A DNA stretch of 64,000 nucleotides from Bacteroidales bacterium (GTDB taxonomy: Bacteria; Bacteroidota; Bacteroidia; Bacteroidales; VadinHA17). The translations under genes were made by a program, and so were the position numbers. The notes beneath the pieces are model-generated. The model saw nothing but the letters and a program-made list of their open reading frames with translations. It was not told the DNA's origin and did no database searches. This document shows, piece by piece, positions 18,075 to 26,021 of this stretch (the first letter of the stretch is position 1; each line of letters begins with the position of its first letter). The stretch covers positions 17,187 to 81,186 of the forward strand of contig JARKQN010000110.1 of the NCBI GenBank assembly GCA_029974835.1, given 5' to 3'.

Positions 18075-19853
18075 TTACGGTTTTACAAAGATTTTCTTTT
18101 TTCTTTCGAAATAGTGAGTATGAAGCAGGTGGTGAGCCTTCTCACTGTTTGGTTCTCCCAGGTACTCTTTGTAAAGTTCAATGATGAAAGGATTTTCATG
18201 CGATTTCCTGAGAGGTTTGTTTTTATCCTCGCGGTAAATTGCGGCGGCCCTGGCCTTGAGAATCTCCGATTTGCCGTGATGTAATGGCTGACCGCCTCCG
18301 CCGATGCAGCCACCGGGGCAAGCCATAATCTCGATGGCATGGAACTGCGATTTGCCCGATTTCACGTCGTCGAGAAGTTTCCGTGCATTACCCAGCCCGT
18401 GAGCAATGCCTATATTAAGCTTCAGTCCGTCAAAGTCGACTGTGGCGCTTCTCACTCCTTCAAAACCGCGGAGTTCTGTAAAATCAAGTCTTTCAAGTTT
18501 CTTGCCGGTGTAAAGTTCATAGGCTGTTCTTACTGCAGCCTCAATAACGCCTCCGGTGGTACCGAAAATAACGCCGGCTCCGGTAGACTCTCCGAGAGGG
18601 TTGTCGAACTCTTCCTCCGGAAGGTTGTTAAAGTCAATGTTTGCCTGTTTAATAAAAGCGGCAAGCTCTCTGGTGGAGATTGAGTAATCGACATCGGGGT
18701 TTCCGTCGACCGAAAACTCCCCGCGCTGGCATTCATATTTCTTGGCAAGGCAGGGCATTACGGAAACCACAACCATATCTTTCCTGTTTATGCCTTTTTT
18801 CCCGGCAAAGTACGATTTGGCTACAGCTCCGAACATTTGCTGTGGCGATTTAGCCGTAGACGGCACATCTTTCAGATCGGGGTAATAATACTCGAAGAAG
18901 TTCACCCAGCCCGGGCAGCATGAAGTCAGAATCGGGAGCCGGGCAGTTTTATCGCCGCTGAGGTGCCTTTTAAGCCTGTCGAGCAGTTCTGTGCCTTCCT
19001 CCATTATTGTGAGGTCAGCGGCAAAGTCAGTATCGAACACGTAATCAAAACCAAGAGCCCTGAGTGCGGCAACCATTTTCCCCGTTACAAGAGTGCCGGG
19101 TTCAAGTCCGAACTCCTCACCCAGTGCTGCCCTTACGGCCGGGGCAGTCTGAACAACAACGGTTTTTGAGGGGTCGGCAAGCGCCCTCAGCACGTCGGGA
19201 GTATGATTCACTTCAGTAAGTGCGCCGGTGGGGCATACGGCAACGCATTGTCCGCAGTAGGTGCATGGTGAGTATTCCAGGTTCTGCTCAAAGGCGGGTG
19301 CCACGGCCGACATGAATCCCCTGTTGATTGCCGATAGAGCCCCGACGGTCTGGACCTCGTTGCACATCATCTCGCAGCGGCGGCACATGATGCATTTATC
19401 GAGGTCTCTTATAATTGAGGGTGACGTGTCTTTCCTGTAAGTTGACATGGCGGCAATCTCCTGGCCCGGTATCTCCCTGATGCCAAGTCTTTTTGCCATA
19501 TCCTGCAGCTCGCAATGGCCTGATTTGGGGCAGATAAGACAATCCTTGGGGTGGTCGGAAAGGATAAATTCCATAACTGTCCGTCTCGCATTTAACACTC
19601 TTGTGGTATGAGTCTTTACCACCATACCTTCTTCGCAGGTTGTAACGCATGATGGTGCAAGGTTACGCCTTCCTTCCACTTCCACTACGCATATCCTGCA
19701 GCCGGCCGGTTTGTTTTCAATGCCGAGGTCATGAAGTTCCATATGACAGAGCAAAGGAATATCTATCCCGAGCATTCTGGCTGCTTTGCTGACCGTGGTG
19801 CCTTTCGGGACTTCAACCGTTTTGTTATCTATTGTAAGTTTTACTGTTTCCAT
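18075..19853 (-). CDS. hydA: [FeFe]-hydrogenase catalytic subunit HydA
   Basis: Evolves or takes up H2. Start taken at the ATG at 19853 (592 residues); an upstream ATG at 19907 would overlap hydB. Domains in order: plant-type [2Fe-2S] ferredoxin domain (about 1-80), His/Cys-ligated [4Fe-4S] (SDHPKDCLICPKSGHC), two [4Fe-4S] clusters (CIMCRRCEMMC, CTYCGQCVAVC), and the H-cluster domain with all three signatures: TSCCPGW, MPCLAKKYE and EIMACPGGCIGGGGQP. This layout with adjacent NuoF- and NuoE-like subunits is that of the bifurcating group that couples NADH and reduced ferredoxin to H2. Confidence 0.94.
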   Translation of the reverse strand: METVKLTIDNKTVEVPKGTTVSKAARMLGIDIPLLCHMELHDLGIENKPAGCRICVVEVEGRRNLAPSCVTTCEEGMVVKTHTTRVLNARRTVMEFILSDHPKDCLICPKSGHCELQDMAKRLGIREIPGQEIAAMSTYRKDTSPSIIRDLDKCIMCRRCEMMCNEVQTVGALSAINRGFMSAVAPAFEQNLEYSPCTYCGQCVAVCPTGALTEVNHTPDVLRALADPSKTVVVQTAPAVRAALGEEFGLEPGTLVTGKMVAALRALGFDYVFDTDFAADLTIMEEGTELLDRLKRHLSGDKTARLPILTSCCPGWVNFFEYYYPDLKDVPSTAKSPQQMFGAVAKSYFAGKKGINRKDMVVVSVMPCLAKKYECQRGEFSVDGNPDVDYSISTRELAAFIKQANIDFNNLPEEEFDNPLGESTGAGVIFGTTGGVIEAAVRTAYELYTGKKLERLDFTELRGFEGVRSATVDFDGLKLNIGIAHGLGNARKLLDDVKSGKSQFHAIEIMACPGGCIGGGGQPLHHGKSEILKARAAAIYREDKNKPLRKSHENPFIIELYKEYLGEPNSEKAHHLLHTHYFERKKKIFVKP

Positions 19854-19869
19854 CGGGTAATATTGATTG

Positions 19870-21663
19870 TTACTGGATAATAATTGCGTCGAACTTGCAT
19901 TTCTCATAACATGCGCCGCACTTGATGCAGACCGACTGGTTTATCAGGTGTGGTTCTTTCCTTTCGCCGGAAATGGCATTTACGGGGCAAACCCTTGCAC
20001 AGGCTGTACAGCCAACGCAGTTCTCTTTCACTATTAAATACTGCATAAGGTCGCGGCACTTTCCTGCGGGGCATTTTTTTGCATCGACATGTGCGATATA
20101 TTCGTCCATGAAGTTATCGAGAGTTGAAAGAACAGGGTTGGGAGAGCTTTGCCCGAGTCCGCACAGCGAAGTATCCTTTATCACAACGCTCATGTTTCTG
20201 AGCCTGTCGAGGTCAGCCCTTGTTCCGTGGCCTTTGCTAATATGTTCAAGAAGCTCGTGGAGTCTTTTGTTTCCGATACGGCATGGAGCGCATTTACCGC
20301 ATGATTCTTCAACGGTGAAGTCGAGGTAATACTTTGCCACGGCAACCATACAGTCGACTTCGTCCATGACAATCATACCCCCCGATCCCATCATTGAACC
20401 GGCGGCCACGAGGTTGTCGAAGTCGATCGGCGTGTCGAGGTGTTTTTCGGTGAGGCAGCCGCCCGAGGGGCCTCCGGTCTGCACCGCCTTGAATTTCTTA
20501 TCTTTTGGCAGTCCGCCTCCTATTTCAAAGATGACTTCCCTGAGAGTTGTACCCATGGGAACTTCGATAAGGCCGACATTATTTACTTTGCCGGCCAGGG
20601 CGAACACCTTTGTACCTTTCGATTTCTGTGTCCCGATGCTGCTGAACCAATCGGCGCCCTTAAGAATGATAGGCGAAACGCAGGCAAATGTCTCCACGTT
20701 GTTCACGTTTGTGGGTTTGCCCCTGAAGCCCGACTGGGCAGGGTAGGGTGGTTTCACTGTCGGTTCGCCCCTGAGACCTTCCATTGAATGAATAAGAGCT
20801 GTCTCCTCTCCGCATACGAAAGCTCCGGCTCCGTAACGGATTTCGATATCGAAGTCGAAGCCCGTACCTATAATATTTTTACCCAGGAGGCCGTATTCCC
20901 TTGCCTGGGTGATGGCAATCTTGAGACGCTGGACTGCCAGAGGGTATTCTGCACGGATATAAATCAGTCCGTTGGATGAGCCTATGCAGTATCCGCATAT
21001 AGCCATAGCCTCGAGTACGGCATGAGGGTCGCCTTCGAGTACCGACCGGTCCATAAAAGCGCCGGGGTCTCCTTCATCTGCGTTACAGACGACGTATTTT
21101 TCATCGGACTGGTTCTTACGGGCTATTTCCCATTTTAGTCCGGTCGGAAAACCACCTCCGCCTCTGCCCCTGAGACCTGAATCCTTAATGATTTTAATGG
21201 CATCCTCAGGCTGCATTTCGGTTAATACTTTTGCCAGAGCCAGGTAAGCTCCGTGAGCTATTGCATCTTCAACGTTTTCAGGATCTGTTATTCCGCAGTT
21301 GCGCAGGACAATCCTTAGCTGTTTTTTGAGGGATGTCAATGACTTTTCGTCGGGGATCTTTTTTCCCGTAGCCGGGTCGGTGTACAGAAGTCTTTCCACT
21401 TTCCGGCCTTTGAGAATGTGTTCGTTTACTATTTCGGCAGCGTCGTCGGGCGAGACCCCTGTGTATATTGTACCTTCGGGCCAAACCTTAACCACCGGTC
21501 CGGCATTGCAGAGGCCGAAACAGGCAGTTCTTACAACCTGTACCTTATTTTCGAGAGACACAGCCTCAAGTTCAAGCTTCAGAGCATCGGTTATGTCGTC
21601 GCCCTGTTTTCTGCTGCAGTTTTTACCACTGCAGACCATTAATTTTATAATCTTCTCTGACAT
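19870..21663 (-). CDS. hydB: NADH-binding hydrogenase subunit HydB (NuoF-like)
   Basis: A 597-residue flavoprotein subunit. The N-terminal thioredoxin-like [2Fe-2S] domain has Cys11, Cys16 and the pair in ACFGLCNAGP. The NuoF core has the FMN/NADH loops GLRGRGGGGFPTGLKW and CNADEGDPGAFMDR and the [4Fe-4S] motif ESCGKCAPCRIG. The C-terminus adds a two-cluster ferredoxin domain (CVGCTACARVCP, CIKCGACYEKC). This composition is that of the HydB/HndC subunits where NADH meets FMN in bifurcating hydrogenases. It lies 16 bp upstream of the chosen hydA ATG. Confidence 0.93.
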   Translation of the reverse strand: MSEKIIKLMVCSGKNCSRKQGDDITDALKLELEAVSLENKVQVVRTACFGLCNAGPVVKVWPEGTIYTGVSPDDAAEIVNEHILKGRKVERLLYTDPATGKKIPDEKSLTSLKKQLRIVLRNCGITDPENVEDAIAHGAYLALAKVLTEMQPEDAIKIIKDSGLRGRGGGGFPTGLKWEIARKNQSDEKYVVCNADEGDPGAFMDRSVLEGDPHAVLEAMAICGYCIGSSNGLIYIRAEYPLAVQRLKIAITQAREYGLLGKNIIGTGFDFDIEIRYGAGAFVCGEETALIHSMEGLRGEPTVKPPYPAQSGFRGKPTNVNNVETFACVSPIILKGADWFSSIGTQKSKGTKVFALAGKVNNVGLIEVPMGTTLREVIFEIGGGLPKDKKFKAVQTGGPSGGCLTEKHLDTPIDFDNLVAAGSMMGSGGMIVMDEVDCMVAVAKYYLDFTVEESCGKCAPCRIGNKRLHELLEHISKGHGTRADLDRLRNMSVVIKDTSLCGLGQSSPNPVLSTLDNFMDEYIAHVDAKKCPAGKCRDLMQYLIVKENCVGCTACARVCPVNAISGERKEPHLINQSVCIKCGACYEKCKFDAIIIQ

Positions 21664-21681
21664 AATCTTTCCTCCGGTTTA

Positions 21682-22077
21682 TCAGATTGTTATGGTTCTG
21701 AAGTTGGCAGGGATAATACCGTCGGTAAGCTCACCGTTCTTAATGAATTTTTCGATGATCTCATCGGCTCTGAAAGTGTCGACGTTACCGAATACGACGG
21801 GTTCTTCGCCGGCCCTGGTTACCTCAATAGTTGGTTCGGCAAAGCTGTAACCCATATCACCGGTACGGATGACAGTACCGCTGATATTTCTTTTTTCTAG
21901 TTCGGTGACAAGGAAGTTATAAACGTCGAGGGCTCCGGAAGCTATTCCGCTGGTGCCCATGTGAACACGGATTCTCACTCTTCCGGGGGCCGGGTAACTG
22001 TTATCGGAAGGTCTTTTGCCCGAGAGAATATCTTCTCTGAGTTTTACAAGTTCGTCAGTTGATTTCAGTGTCTTCAT
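21682..22077 (-). CDS. Cysteine-free NuoE-like protein, HydD-type hydrogenase accessory subunit
   Basis: A 131-residue protein whose core (RVRIRVHMGTSGIASGALDV, later YSFAEPTIEV and EPVVFGNVD) is clearly the thioredoxin-like [2Fe-2S] ferredoxin fold, yet the protein has no cysteine at all: the usual GTCGIA reads GTSGIA. It therefore cannot hold the cluster. Acetobacterium HydABCD also includes a small subunit without predicted cofactor. First gene of the operon; a structural or assembly role is my inference. Confidence 0.8.
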   Translation of the reverse strand: MKTLKSTDELVKLREDILSGKRPSDNSYPAPGRVRIRVHMGTSGIASGALDVYNFLVTELEKRNISGTVIRTGDMGYSFAEPTIEVTRAGEEPVVFGNVDTFRADEIIEKFIKNGELTDGIIPANFRTITI

Positions 22078-22125
22078 ACAGATAGTCTGTTTTTATATAA
22101 AGGTATAAACCCTGATTTTCTTTTG

Positions 22126-22133
22126 CAAAAATA
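22126..22133 (-). promoter_or_regulatory. -7 element of the hydrogenase operon
   Basis: The minus strand reads TATTTTTG, matching TAnnTTTG, 49 bp before the ATG at 22077. The -33 region coincides with the Rex-like palindromes next to it, so a repressor there could block polymerase. Confidence 0.5.
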
Positions 22134-22142
22134 ATAATTTTA

Positions 22143-22177
22143 TTGTTAATAAAATAACAATGTTAATAAAATAACAC
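22143..22177. promoter_or_regulatory. Rex-like operator with a second tandem copy
   Basis: 22143-22160 reads TTGTTAATAAAATAACAA, one base away from the Rex consensus TTGTTAA-N4-TTAACAA. The core TGTTAATAAAATAACA recurs 17 bp on (22144-22159 and 22161-22176), so the palindromes are in tandem. Rex represses when NADH/NAD+ is low and is known to control hydrogenase and fermentation genes in other anaerobes. The site lies just upstream of the operon's -7 box. Confidence 0.6.
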
Positions 22178-22246
22178 AAAAATATTTTTTAAATATATCA
22201 GGGGTATTGCTGTGCAGAAAAGCAAAGTTCTGTTATTTAAACGACA

Positions 22247-22262
22247 ATGTTTCTAGAAACAT
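22247..22262. promoter_or_regulatory. 16-bp perfect palindrome
   Basis: ATGTTTCTAGAAACAT is fully self-complementary. It lies between the 3' end of the M14 peptidase gene (20 bp away) and the hydrogenase promoter. It has no U-run, so an operator is more likely than a terminator, but neither is proven. Confidence 0.35.
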
Positions 22263-22281
22263 CAATGGTTCAGGGTTTAAA

Positions 22282-24807
22282 TCACCTTAAGATGGTGTTT
22301 CCGAGCAGCACTCTTCCGCTTTTCCAGAATGCCCTGAAATATGGATTGTCGGTTATATAAATGATTTCGCCGCTTCCCATAGTTTCTGAGGCGGCCACAA
22401 TAGTGTTTTTGATTTTATCCCTGAATTTAAATCCTGCGAAACCAGCAACAGGGTCTTTGCCGGTGATATATCCGATATTGTAACCCGACTGAAGAAAAGG
22501 ATAACCTGCAGAGCGTTTCATGATAAACCATTCTTTTCCAAGTCCGAAAGCATAAGGATTGGTTTCGTCGGTTTTTACCCTGTATATACTTCCGGCAGAA
22601 CGTTCCGAAATCATGTACCGCCGTTCATCACCGAATTTTCTGAGCAGGGTGGTATCGTCACTTTTCAGCTTTTTCTCAGCTGCCTTTTCCTCGGCTGTTC
22701 TGGCTTCAATTGCCTTGTTGAGTGCAGTGCCCTTTTCATCGGCAAAGAGCTGAATAGCGCTTTCAAGTGCGACAATTCTGCCGCCTTTTCTCGCGAACTC
22801 AAGAAGTTTATCCTTTGCTTTTGCATAGCTGCCCGACGGAAGCATGATTACGTCGTATTTTGAAAGATCCGTTCTGTCGATCGCTGAAATGTTAAGGAGT
22901 GTAACGGGGTATTCGAGCTCTCTTTCGAAGAAATACCATAATTCTCCCACACCGGTTGATGATGTACCCTCGCCGCATACAACTGCCACTACAGGTTTTT
23001 TCTTAAGTTCGGAGTATCCCGATCCCAGGTCCTTCCCGGTATCGGCGATACCTGTTCTGGTCTTTTCAAGCATTACCCTGTTTCGGTTGGCGGCTTCATT
23101 TACAATACGGTCAAAATCATCGCCCCTGCTTTTGTTGTCTCCCCTGGCAATGATTATTGTTCCGGCATTGTAGGTCTTACCGTTTATACCGAAGGGTTTT
23201 AACATATATCTCAGCTTCAGGTCATTCTTAAAGAGGTCGGCCATTAGCTTCAGCTCAGCGAATCCGGTAAAGGGAGCTATATATGCGTAAGGTCTTTCTC
23301 CGGGAGTGGTTACATTCAGTTTTTCTTCAGTCTCTGTTTTTCCAGGGTCGGCTTCAAGTTTTTCCTTCACCGCATAGGCTTTCAGGTTATAAACGTAAGG
23401 GAGCGACCATGCAGTAAGGTCGTAACTTATTGAGTCTGAAGATTTGCTGTCGGGTTCGAACAGCACCCTGAGAAGCCTTGACTGAGGCTGGTAAGCCGAT
23501 ATCAGTATATCGCCTTTCTCGGGCGTGACCTCCCCCTCTTTGTTGGCAAGGTAATCGAATCCCTTCAGTTTACGGGCTGAAGGTTTAACATAAGAATATC
23601 TTATCTGGTTCTGTTTCAGCAGTTCGAGCATGGATCCGACAGCCGATTTTTCATTGTTGCCCTTGATGATTATTGATTTGTAAACAAAGTCCGGGTTTTT
23701 TGCGCCGTCTTCAAAGAACTTGTTGAATTCCTTTACAAGTCTTTCCCTGTTCTCGTATGAGACCGTAATTGTGGCAAGTGAAGCCAGGTAATGTCCCTCA
23801 ATCCGTGTTTTCAGCGTCAGAGTGTCGTCGGTGCTGAGTCTTATTGCCAGTCCCGACACGCCTCCGCCTCCCTGTTCGTATGTGATTCCCATGGCTCCGT
23901 TAAAGAGCGGCCATGTATCGCCGTAGTTGGGAGCAAACAAGTCATAGGTTTCACCGGTGAAGTATAGTCTGAATTTCTCATCGAACATTTTTGAGTTACC
24001 GGTACCCATCAGTTTGTGGAATTCGCGCTGCCATGATGTTAAGACTTCATGAAGAGGGTTGGCGCCGGGAGGGAAGAAGAAGGTTGATTCGGCTCCCATC
24101 TCGTGAAAGTCGGCATGTACCTGCGGCATGTACTGGTTGTAGAGGGCAATCCTCTGGCGTGTTTCGGTTTGTGTCTGCCATAGCCAGTCGCGGTTGAGAT
24201 CAAACAAATAATGGTTTGTTCTCGCTCCCGGCCATCCCTGGTTATGTTCCCAGGCATTGGGGTCGGGGTTAATAATCAGGTTCTGAGACTGCCTGTAACG
24301 GGTGGCATAGAGATCGCGGCCGTCGGGGTTCTGGCAGGGATCGATTACGATAATGCAGTTATTAAGCCACTCCGGGGTGCCGGGGCAGGAGCCTGAAACA
24401 AGGGTATGCAGCACCTTCATGGCAGTTTCCATCCCTGCCGATTCATTTCCGTGGACGTTGTATGCGAGCCAGATAAAAGGTATCTGCCTGCCGGTGAAGT
24501 TCCCTTCAAGCAGTCCGGTTTTAATAAGATTGTTTTTTCGGAGTTCTTCAAGATTTTTAAGATTTTCGGGTGATGAGACAAAACATACACCCAGCGGACG
24601 GCCTTCATAAGTAGTTCCGTAGCTGCGGTATTCCGCAAGCGGCGAGGCTTCGGCCACATATCTGAAGTATTCTACGGCTTTATGGTGGTAGGTGAATTGA
24701 GTGCCAAGGTCGTATCCCAGGAATTCGGAGGGCGATTTAACCTGCTGGCTGTTTATGAATGAAGAAGTCAGGACAGAAACTGAAAGAATAGATAAAAACC
24801 TTCGCAT
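22282..24807 (-). CDS. M14-family zinc carboxypeptidase, exported
   Basis: An 841-residue secreted metallopeptidase. Start taken at the ATG at 24807, which opens a signal peptide (about 1-20); the ORF extends to 24855 but that start has no such signal. The M14 domain (about 25-340) shows the zinc ligands in NVHGNESAG (His, Glu) and a later His in HADFHEMG, the substrate-binding Arg in DPCQNPDGRD..TRYRQ, and the catalytic Glu in TYEQGGGG. The C-terminal half has a GATase-like fold (VAVVCGEGTSSTGVGEL, DVIMLPSGSY). The same two-part form is common in Bacteroidota. Substrate unknown. Confidence 0.85.
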   Translation of the reverse strand: MRRFLSILSVSVLTSSFINSQQVKSPSEFLGYDLGTQFTYHHKAVEYFRYVAEASPLAEYRSYGTTYEGRPLGVCFVSSPENLKNLEELRKNNLIKTGLLEGNFTGRQIPFIWLAYNVHGNESAGMETAMKVLHTLVSGSCPGTPEWLNNCIIVIDPCQNPDGRDLYATRYRQSQNLIINPDPNAWEHNQGWPGARTNHYLFDLNRDWLWQTQTETRQRIALYNQYMPQVHADFHEMGAESTFFFPPGANPLHEVLTSWQREFHKLMGTGNSKMFDEKFRLYFTGETYDLFAPNYGDTWPLFNGAMGITYEQGGGGVSGLAIRLSTDDTLTLKTRIEGHYLASLATITVSYENRERLVKEFNKFFEDGAKNPDFVYKSIIIKGNNEKSAVGSMLELLKQNQIRYSYVKPSARKLKGFDYLANKEGEVTPEKGDILISAYQPQSRLLRVLFEPDSKSSDSISYDLTAWSLPYVYNLKAYAVKEKLEADPGKTETEEKLNVTTPGERPYAYIAPFTGFAELKLMADLFKNDLKLRYMLKPFGINGKTYNAGTIIIARGDNKSRGDDFDRIVNEAANRNRVMLEKTRTGIADTGKDLGSGYSELKKKPVVAVVCGEGTSSTGVGELWYFFERELEYPVTLLNISAIDRTDLSKYDVIMLPSGSYAKAKDKLLEFARKGGRIVALESAIQLFADEKGTALNKAIEARTAEEKAAEKKLKSDDTTLLRKFGDERRYMISERSAGSIYRVKTDETNPYAFGLGKEWFIMKRSAGYPFLQSGYNIGYITGKDPVAGFAGFKFRDKIKNTIVAASETMGSGEIIYITDNPYFRAFWKSGRVLLGNTILR

Positions 24808-24826
24808 GATAATAAAATTTGAGAGC

Positions 24827-24834
24827 CAAATATA
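24827..24834 (-). promoter_or_regulatory. -7 element for the M14 peptidase gene
   Basis: The minus strand reads TATATTTG (TAnnTTTG) 19 bp before the chosen ATG at 24807. No clear -33 box. It supports the shorter start, since the longer ORF would begin upstream of the promoter. Confidence 0.45.
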
Positions 24835-25284
24835 TGGTTTTTTGAAATCACTCATAAGAATTCTTCAGATTGAGGATAAGCATAAAGAGTATATAATTTT
24901 ATCAGAGGATCTGGTGGTTATATTCCGGGTTGAAATAAAAATATTGCTTGTTGAAGCGGGTTGTCAGGGGCAAAGGCAGGATTAAAAACAAATCCCGGCA
25001 GTCATAGGCGGGGAAGTGGGGGACTGTTAAGCAGACTGCCGGGATGATCGGGGATAATATTTCTTAATATTTTTGTTTTTCAGCCGTCAGAATTACGATA
25101 TTTTTATTTGTGGTTCCTGATGTTAATATTTTAAAGTTTAACCGCGGATTAAATTTAGTAATTGACAGAGAGACCGGAATCACCATTTTTAAGTATCGGG
25201 TCTGTGATTTATTGATGATTTTTATTGGTGGTTTTAGATTCTGTTTGTTAATCAGTCTGAAACCGGGACTGTGGCAAAGATGAA
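24835..25284. other. Non-coding gap with a long-range inverted repeat
   Basis: No convincing gene: the short ORFs here have no recognisable features. The main structure is a perfect 10-bp inverted repeat, CCCGGCAGTC (24994-25003) and GACTGCCGGG (25034-25043), with a 30-bp G-rich centre. It is not followed by a T-run. It could be part of a structured RNA or a protein-binding site; nothing else is seen. Confidence 0.4.
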
Positions 25285-25315
25285 CCCGCGAAGCGGGGCT
25301 CAACTTTCGTTTTTC
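25285..25315. terminator. Possible hairpin terminator
   Basis: CCCGC-GAA-GCGGG (25285-25297) forms a tight GC stem, followed on the plus strand by a T-rich stretch. It lies 50 bp beyond the 3' end of the minus-strand phosphatase gene, so it could end that transcript, although the T-rich side faces the other way. Confidence 0.35.
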
Positions 25316-25346
25316 CTCATGTACTCACCCCCAACCCCCTCTCTGC

Positions 25347-26021
25347 TTATTCATCCATCTTCTCCACCGAAATAAGTTCCATTGTGTTTATTTCGAGGGC
25401 TGACAGATAACCGTAATTCATCTCCCTTCCGTAAACGCATCCGGTGTCGATGGGTATCACCTGGCTGTTTTGTGATATCATGCTCCTGACATAATCAAGC
25501 TGTTTTGGCCTGTGACCATGGATTATTCGCGTATTGGTGAAGACCGGGTTTGAGTAGGAGAATCTCGATTCCCAGATCATCGCTTCTCTGTCGGCAAACG
25601 GATCTTCAGCCTCATCGTTAAAACCGGCATGGACAAACAGAAAATTTTCTTCCCTGTGAAAATACTTCAGGTTCCTGAAAAAGCCAATATACGTCCTGCT
25701 AAATCCGGAAATTTCATCCAGCGAAAAGCTTTCAATGGTTGTCTGCCCGTCGTTCATCAGCCACAACGGCAGCATATCGTGATTGTCATATGAACTCAGA
25801 AGCATCCACTCGTGGTTTCCGGAAAGAGGAACAACATCATATCCCTCCTCCTGAAGATTCATAATCAGATCAATTACCTGCCGGCTCATGCTCCCCCTGT
25901 CGATATAATCTCCCAGCATTATAAGGCGGTCGGTTTTTTCAAGTCTGATCCGGTTAAAAACCAGTTCGTAAAGTGTTTTATAGCAGCCATGTATATCACC
26001 TATTGCAAAAATGCGTTTCAT
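25347..26021 (-). CDS. PPP-family metallophosphoesterase (Ser/Thr phosphatase type)
   Basis: A 224-residue two-metal phosphatase with the full PPP motif series: GDIHG (7-11 area), GDYIDRG, GNHEW, a later HAGF and HGHRP. The small bacterial members of this group dephosphorylate proteins or diadenosine tetraphosphate, and the sequence does not decide which. Its ATG overlaps the end of the histidine kinase gene by 4 bp (26018-26021), so the two are translationally coupled and perhaps act in one signalling route. Confidence 0.85.
   Translation of the reverse strand: MKRIFAIGDIHGCYKTLYELVFNRIRLEKTDRLIMLGDYIDRGSMSRQVIDLIMNLQEEGYDVVPLSGNHEWMLLSSYDNHDMLPLWLMNDGQTTIESFSLDEISGFSRTYIGFFRNLKYFHREENFLFVHAGFNDEAEDPFADREAMIWESRFSYSNPVFTNTRIIHGHRPKQLDYVRSMISQNSQVIPIDTGCVYGREMNYGYLSALEINTMELISVEKMDE

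Noticed and set aside
18075-21663. Interpretation as complex I subunits NuoG/NuoF
   Set aside because: The large protein has all three H-cluster signatures, so it is a hydrogenase; no membrane Nuo genes are nearby.
25064-25303. 79-residue frame in the gap before the phosphatase gene
   Set aside because: No family features, AT-driven composition and no promoter; treated as non-coding.
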